The notes beneath the pieces are model-generated. The model worked only from the letters and a program-made list of their open reading frames with translations. It did not search any database and was not told the origin of the DNA. From Plecoglossus altivelis (taxonomy: Eukaryota > Chordata > Actinopteri > Osmeriformes > Plecoglossidae), in NCBI GenBank assembly GCA_036571765.1, contig BROE01000016.1, positions 7,050,821 to 7,114,820 on the forward strand: 64,000 bases of DNA, read 5' to 3'. Shown one piece after another: positions 63,305 through 64,000 of the stretch (positions are counted from its first letter, which is position 1; each line of letters opens with the position of its first letter). The position numbers were made by a program, and so were the translations under genes.

Positions 63305-63964
63305 ATGTTGTGCTGTGCTGCCGACTCCAGAGTCACGCGTGGCAGGACAGTGGTCACCCAAGCCCACCCCCCAATTGGCTGCTTCAACTCCATATTCAAA
63401 GACTGGCTAATAATCACAATGCATCGCAAAAGTATCAGGAGGAAAGAACACCAAACACGTCTGTAACAGCCTTCAGTCTGATTCCATTTCAACCTGGTTG
63501 AATTCGTAATTATTTACATGGTAATAGCACATTGCTAGTTTTGAACGTTTCCTGTTAAAAAGGCGTGTTCTCTGTGTGTGTGAGATATTGTAACCTTGGA
63601 GAGGTGTGGTAATGGCCATATCCTCCTTTCTCTGGAGTGCAGTTTTAGGCCACATCACACTGTTGTCTGGCTTTTAGTGTTTGTTTGCACCTACTAGCGC
63701 CATAGCAGCCTACGTTAAAGGAACCAAACTTCTACGAAAGTATACACGCCATATTATAGCTATAAAAAAAGCATCAAAGATCAAATCTCCAAATTTGTCT
63801 TACTCTGGGGACACTGATTAGATTGATTGGTGACTTCATGCACTTTGATCGGCGTTTTGCTATCCTTGCACATGCACTGAAACTTTGAATTGAATCTGCA
63901 GCACCTTATATAGTGTTTAGAACGGCTGGAGCCCCTTCATAACATTAAAGATGTTTTCAACCAA
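63305..63964 (+). other. eef1a1: 3' UTR of eef1a1
   Basis: Non-coding, 660 bp, ending just after the ATTAAA signal at 63944. No repeat is seen apart from a short GT stretch near 63574. Confidence 0.65.
63944..63949 (+). terminator. eef1a1: Poly(A) signal ATTAAA, eef1a1
   Basis: The common variant hexamer, followed 2-7 bases later by TGTTTTC. It is the only good signal between the stop codon and the window end. Confidence 0.6.
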
Positions 63965-64000
63965 AAACGTTGCTTTGCTTGCTGTGCTTATTGAAGTATG

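Overview
The window is vertebrate nuclear DNA, most likely from a ray-finned (teleost) fish. All recognisable genes are multi-exon with GT-AG introns. The introns are mostly short and crowded with CA/GT and GA/CT microsatellites and poly-G/C runs, and at least two dispersed-repeat copies look teleost-like. I cannot name the species. No bacterial, viral or CRISPR features are present.

Layout, all genes on the + strand: (1) 1-12789 is a large intron. (2) 12790-19755 holds 15 coding exons, including the stop codon, of slc24a3 (NCKX3, a K+-dependent Na+/Ca2+ exchanger), followed by an AT-rich 3' UTR of about 3.4 kb. The first coding exon or exons lie upstream of the window. (3) 23930-25805 is a complete four-exon gene for a 274-residue uncharacterised protein with a coiled-coil-like middle and a DUF4806-like C-terminal domain. 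(4) About 27100-53110 is rin2 (Ras/Rab interactor 2, a Rab5 GEF): a CpG-rich promoter and probable 5' non-coding exon near 27.2-27.4 kb, coding exons from 34.1 or 34.8 kb to 50986, then a 2.1 kb 3' UTR. One SH2 exon that the reading frame requires cannot be found between 41289 and 44350. (5) 53552-58292 is slc17a5 (sialin, lysosomal H+/sialic acid cotransporter), 11 exons and complete. (6) 59457-63964 is eef1a1 (translation elongation factor 1-alpha): TATA box, non-coding exon 1, seven coding exons giving exactly 462 residues, and a poly(A) signal.

These genes do not form an operon or pathway. The content is two conserved neighbour pairs, slc24a3-rin2 (on human chromosome 20) and slc17a5-eef1a1 (on human chromosome 6), lying back to back here with the DUF4806-like gene inside the first pair. 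The points most worth a second look are the missing rin2 exon, the little-described DUF4806-like gene, a nested palindrome directly upstream of the eef1a1 TATA box, an altered lysosomal sorting motif in sialin, an internally repetitive C-terminal extension of Rin2, and several unusual minisatellites.
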